Program-made: the position numbers and the translations under genes
In this document: positions 14,355 to 14,979 of the stretch, piece by piece
Numbering within the stretch: position 1 is the first letter of the stretch
Layout of the letters: each line of letters starts with the position of its first letter
The notes under the pieces: generated by a model
Databases searched by the model: none
What the model was told of the DNA's origin: nothing
The model's input: the letters and a program-made list of their open reading frames with translations, nothing else
Source: an archaeon
GTDB lineage: Archaea; Iainarchaeota; Iainarchaeia; CSSED10-239
Direction: 5' to 3'
NCBI GenBank assembly: GCA_029563035.1
Contig: JAKQTP010000139.1
Location: 1-14,979 of the forward strand
Length of the DNA stretch: 14,979 nt

Positions 14355-14887
14355 AACTATATAAATTTAACGATAATCTTCATTTATTTGAAGAATTTGA
14401 TATAAAATTGAAAATAGTTTATGTTGCTATAATATTTATACTATTAGTATTAATAGCTTTTAAATTAGTAGATAGCAATAAAAAGATAACATACATAGAT
14501 AAAGTTATAAGATTAGAAATAACTAATGAAAATTTCAGTAAGGAAAATCTTGAAAAAGAACTTATTAATTTAAACATCAAGTTTCCAGATATAGTATTAG
14601 CACAAGCAATATTAGAAACCAATAATTTTAAAAGTAGGATATTTCTAGAAAATAATAATTTATTTGGAATGAAACCAGCAAAACTTAGGCCAACAACAAG
14701 TAAAGGTGTTCTAAATGGATATGCATATTATAATAACTGGAAAGAGTCAGTATTAGATTATGCTTTATATCAAGCGGCTTATGCAAAATCTATAGACACA
14801 GAAGATAATTATTACATATTATTAACTACTTTTGCAGAAGATACATCTTATACAAAGAAACTAAAAAACATACAATATGGAAATTAA
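14351..14887 (+). CDS. Membrane-anchored glucosaminidase-like (Bax/FlgJ family) protein
   Basis: I choose the ATG at 14351, which overlaps the previous TGA, rather than a TTG at 14345, giving 178 residues. A strong transmembrane helix spans about 22-40 (KIVYVAIIFILLVLIAFKLV) with lysines on both flanks; the first 20 residues are likely cytoplasmic and the rest extracytoplasmic, with no cleavage site obvious. Residues about 75-175 resemble the glucosaminidase domain of Bax and FlgJ (GH73): FPDIVLAQAILETNNFKS with Glu89 as the likely catalytic acid, NNNLFGMK (101-108), and YAYYNNWKESVLDYALY. Such domains hydrolyse the glycan strands of peptidoglycan. A membrane-tethered version could serve host-wall degradation for lysis or remodelling during infection. 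No holin is recognisable in the window. Confidence 0.8.
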   Translation: MKLYKFNDNLHLFEEFDIKLKIVYVAIIFILLVLIAFKLVDSNKKITYIDKVIRLEITNENFSKENLEKELINLNIKFPDIVLAQAILETNNFKSRIFLENNNLFGMKPAKLRPTTSKGVLNGYAYYNNWKESVLDYALYQAAYAKSIDTEDNYYILLTTFAEDTSYTKKLKNIQYGN

Positions 14888-14979
14888 TGAAGAAGAAATA
14901 TTGAAAGATATAATTGATCATGTAGAATCTATTAATGAATTATCTGATTTAAAAATAGCATTACTTATGTTTATAAGTA
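14877..14979 (+). CDS. Hypothetical protein, 5' end only (cut by window end)
   Basis: An ATG at 14877 opens a frame that stays open to the last base, giving 34 residues of an acidic, probably helical start (MEINEEEILKDIIDHVESIN). It overlaps the stop of the glucosaminidase-like gene by 11 nt, which matches the packing style of this region. No motif is visible in the short piece and I cannot assign a family. The only other nearby ATG (14887) reaches a stop within six codons, so 14877 is the likely start. The upstream leader lacks a Shine-Dalgarno, like the other genes here. Confidence 0.6.
   Translation, partial: MEINEEEILKDIIDHVESINELSDLKIALLMFIS

Noticed and set aside
14417..14475. SAR (signal-anchor-release) endolysin
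   Set aside because: The helix is rich in Ile, Leu and Val and poor in Gly/Ala, which argues for stable anchoring rather than release.
1..14979. Alternative genetic code with recoded TAG or TGA, as in some crAss-like phages
   Set aside because: TAA, TAG and TGA all end genes here (for example TAG at 7695 and 12936, TGA at 3174 and 11295), and conserved motifs read correctly with the standard bacterial code.
1..14979. tRNA or other structured RNA genes
   Set aside because: No G/C-rich cloverleaf-like segment or TTCGA-type T-arm was seen in the gaps, which are all 80 nt or shorter.

Overview
The window looks like part of the early (replication and DNA-handling) region of a tailed double-stranded DNA phage that infects a member of the Bacteroidota. 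The evidence is very high A+T, every gene on the + strand, gaps of a few bases or ATGA-type overlaps between most genes, A-rich leaders without Shine-Dalgarno sequences, and a phage-type gene set. The mix of DnaB-like helicase, DEAD-type helicase, unusual TOPRIM primase, Sak4-like ATPase, PD-(D/E)XK exonuclease and uracil-DNA glycosylase recalls crAss-like phages (Crassvirales). No capsid, portal, terminase or polymerase gene is present, so that placement is an inference. All three stop codons end genes, so a normal bacterial code is read.

Layout. 1-120 is the 3' end of an unidentified gene, finished off by a 25-nt tandem duplication. 165-1274 is an RNA ligase of the DRB0094/Rnl5 type. 1305-7697 is the replication/recombination block: SF2 helicase, a possible helicase-loader-like protein, DnaB-like helicase, a conserved hypothetical, Sak4-like ATPase, a hypothetical, an SSB candidate and a TOPRIM primase.

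7690-11983 is the most interesting part, a candidate phage ubiquitin-like system. It holds a beta-grasp (ubiquitin-like) domain with an internal Gly-Gly followed by a SAP-like segment and a coiled coil, a 440-aa protein of unknown function, a JAMM/JAB metallopeptidase with an intact EhHSH-x7-S-x2-D site, an E1/ThiF-like adenylating enzyme, and a 229-aa unknown protein. Content and order resemble the plasmid PRTRC cassette (ubiquitin-like protein C, protein B, JAB protein A, ThiF). No E2 can be recognised. A 19-bp perfect inverted repeat separates the ubiquitin-like gene from the rest and is the only sizeable gap (80 nt).

11961-14979 returns to DNA metabolism and lysis-type functions: a PD-(D/E)XK (RecE/Cas4-like) exonuclease, a conserved phage hypothetical, family-1 uracil-DNA glycosylase with a 13-bp perfect hairpin at its 5' end, a membrane-anchored glucosaminidase-like protein, and the start of another gene cut by the window edge.

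Working model (inference): the replication proteins unwind, prime and coat phage DNA. Sak4, SSB and the exonuclease form a recombination set. The JAMM enzyme would trim the ubiquitin-like precursor after Gly78 and the E1 would activate the exposed Gly-Gly. The target could be a phage replication protein or a host defence factor. No tRNA, CRISPR array, insertion sequence or gene-free stretch above 300 nt was seen.
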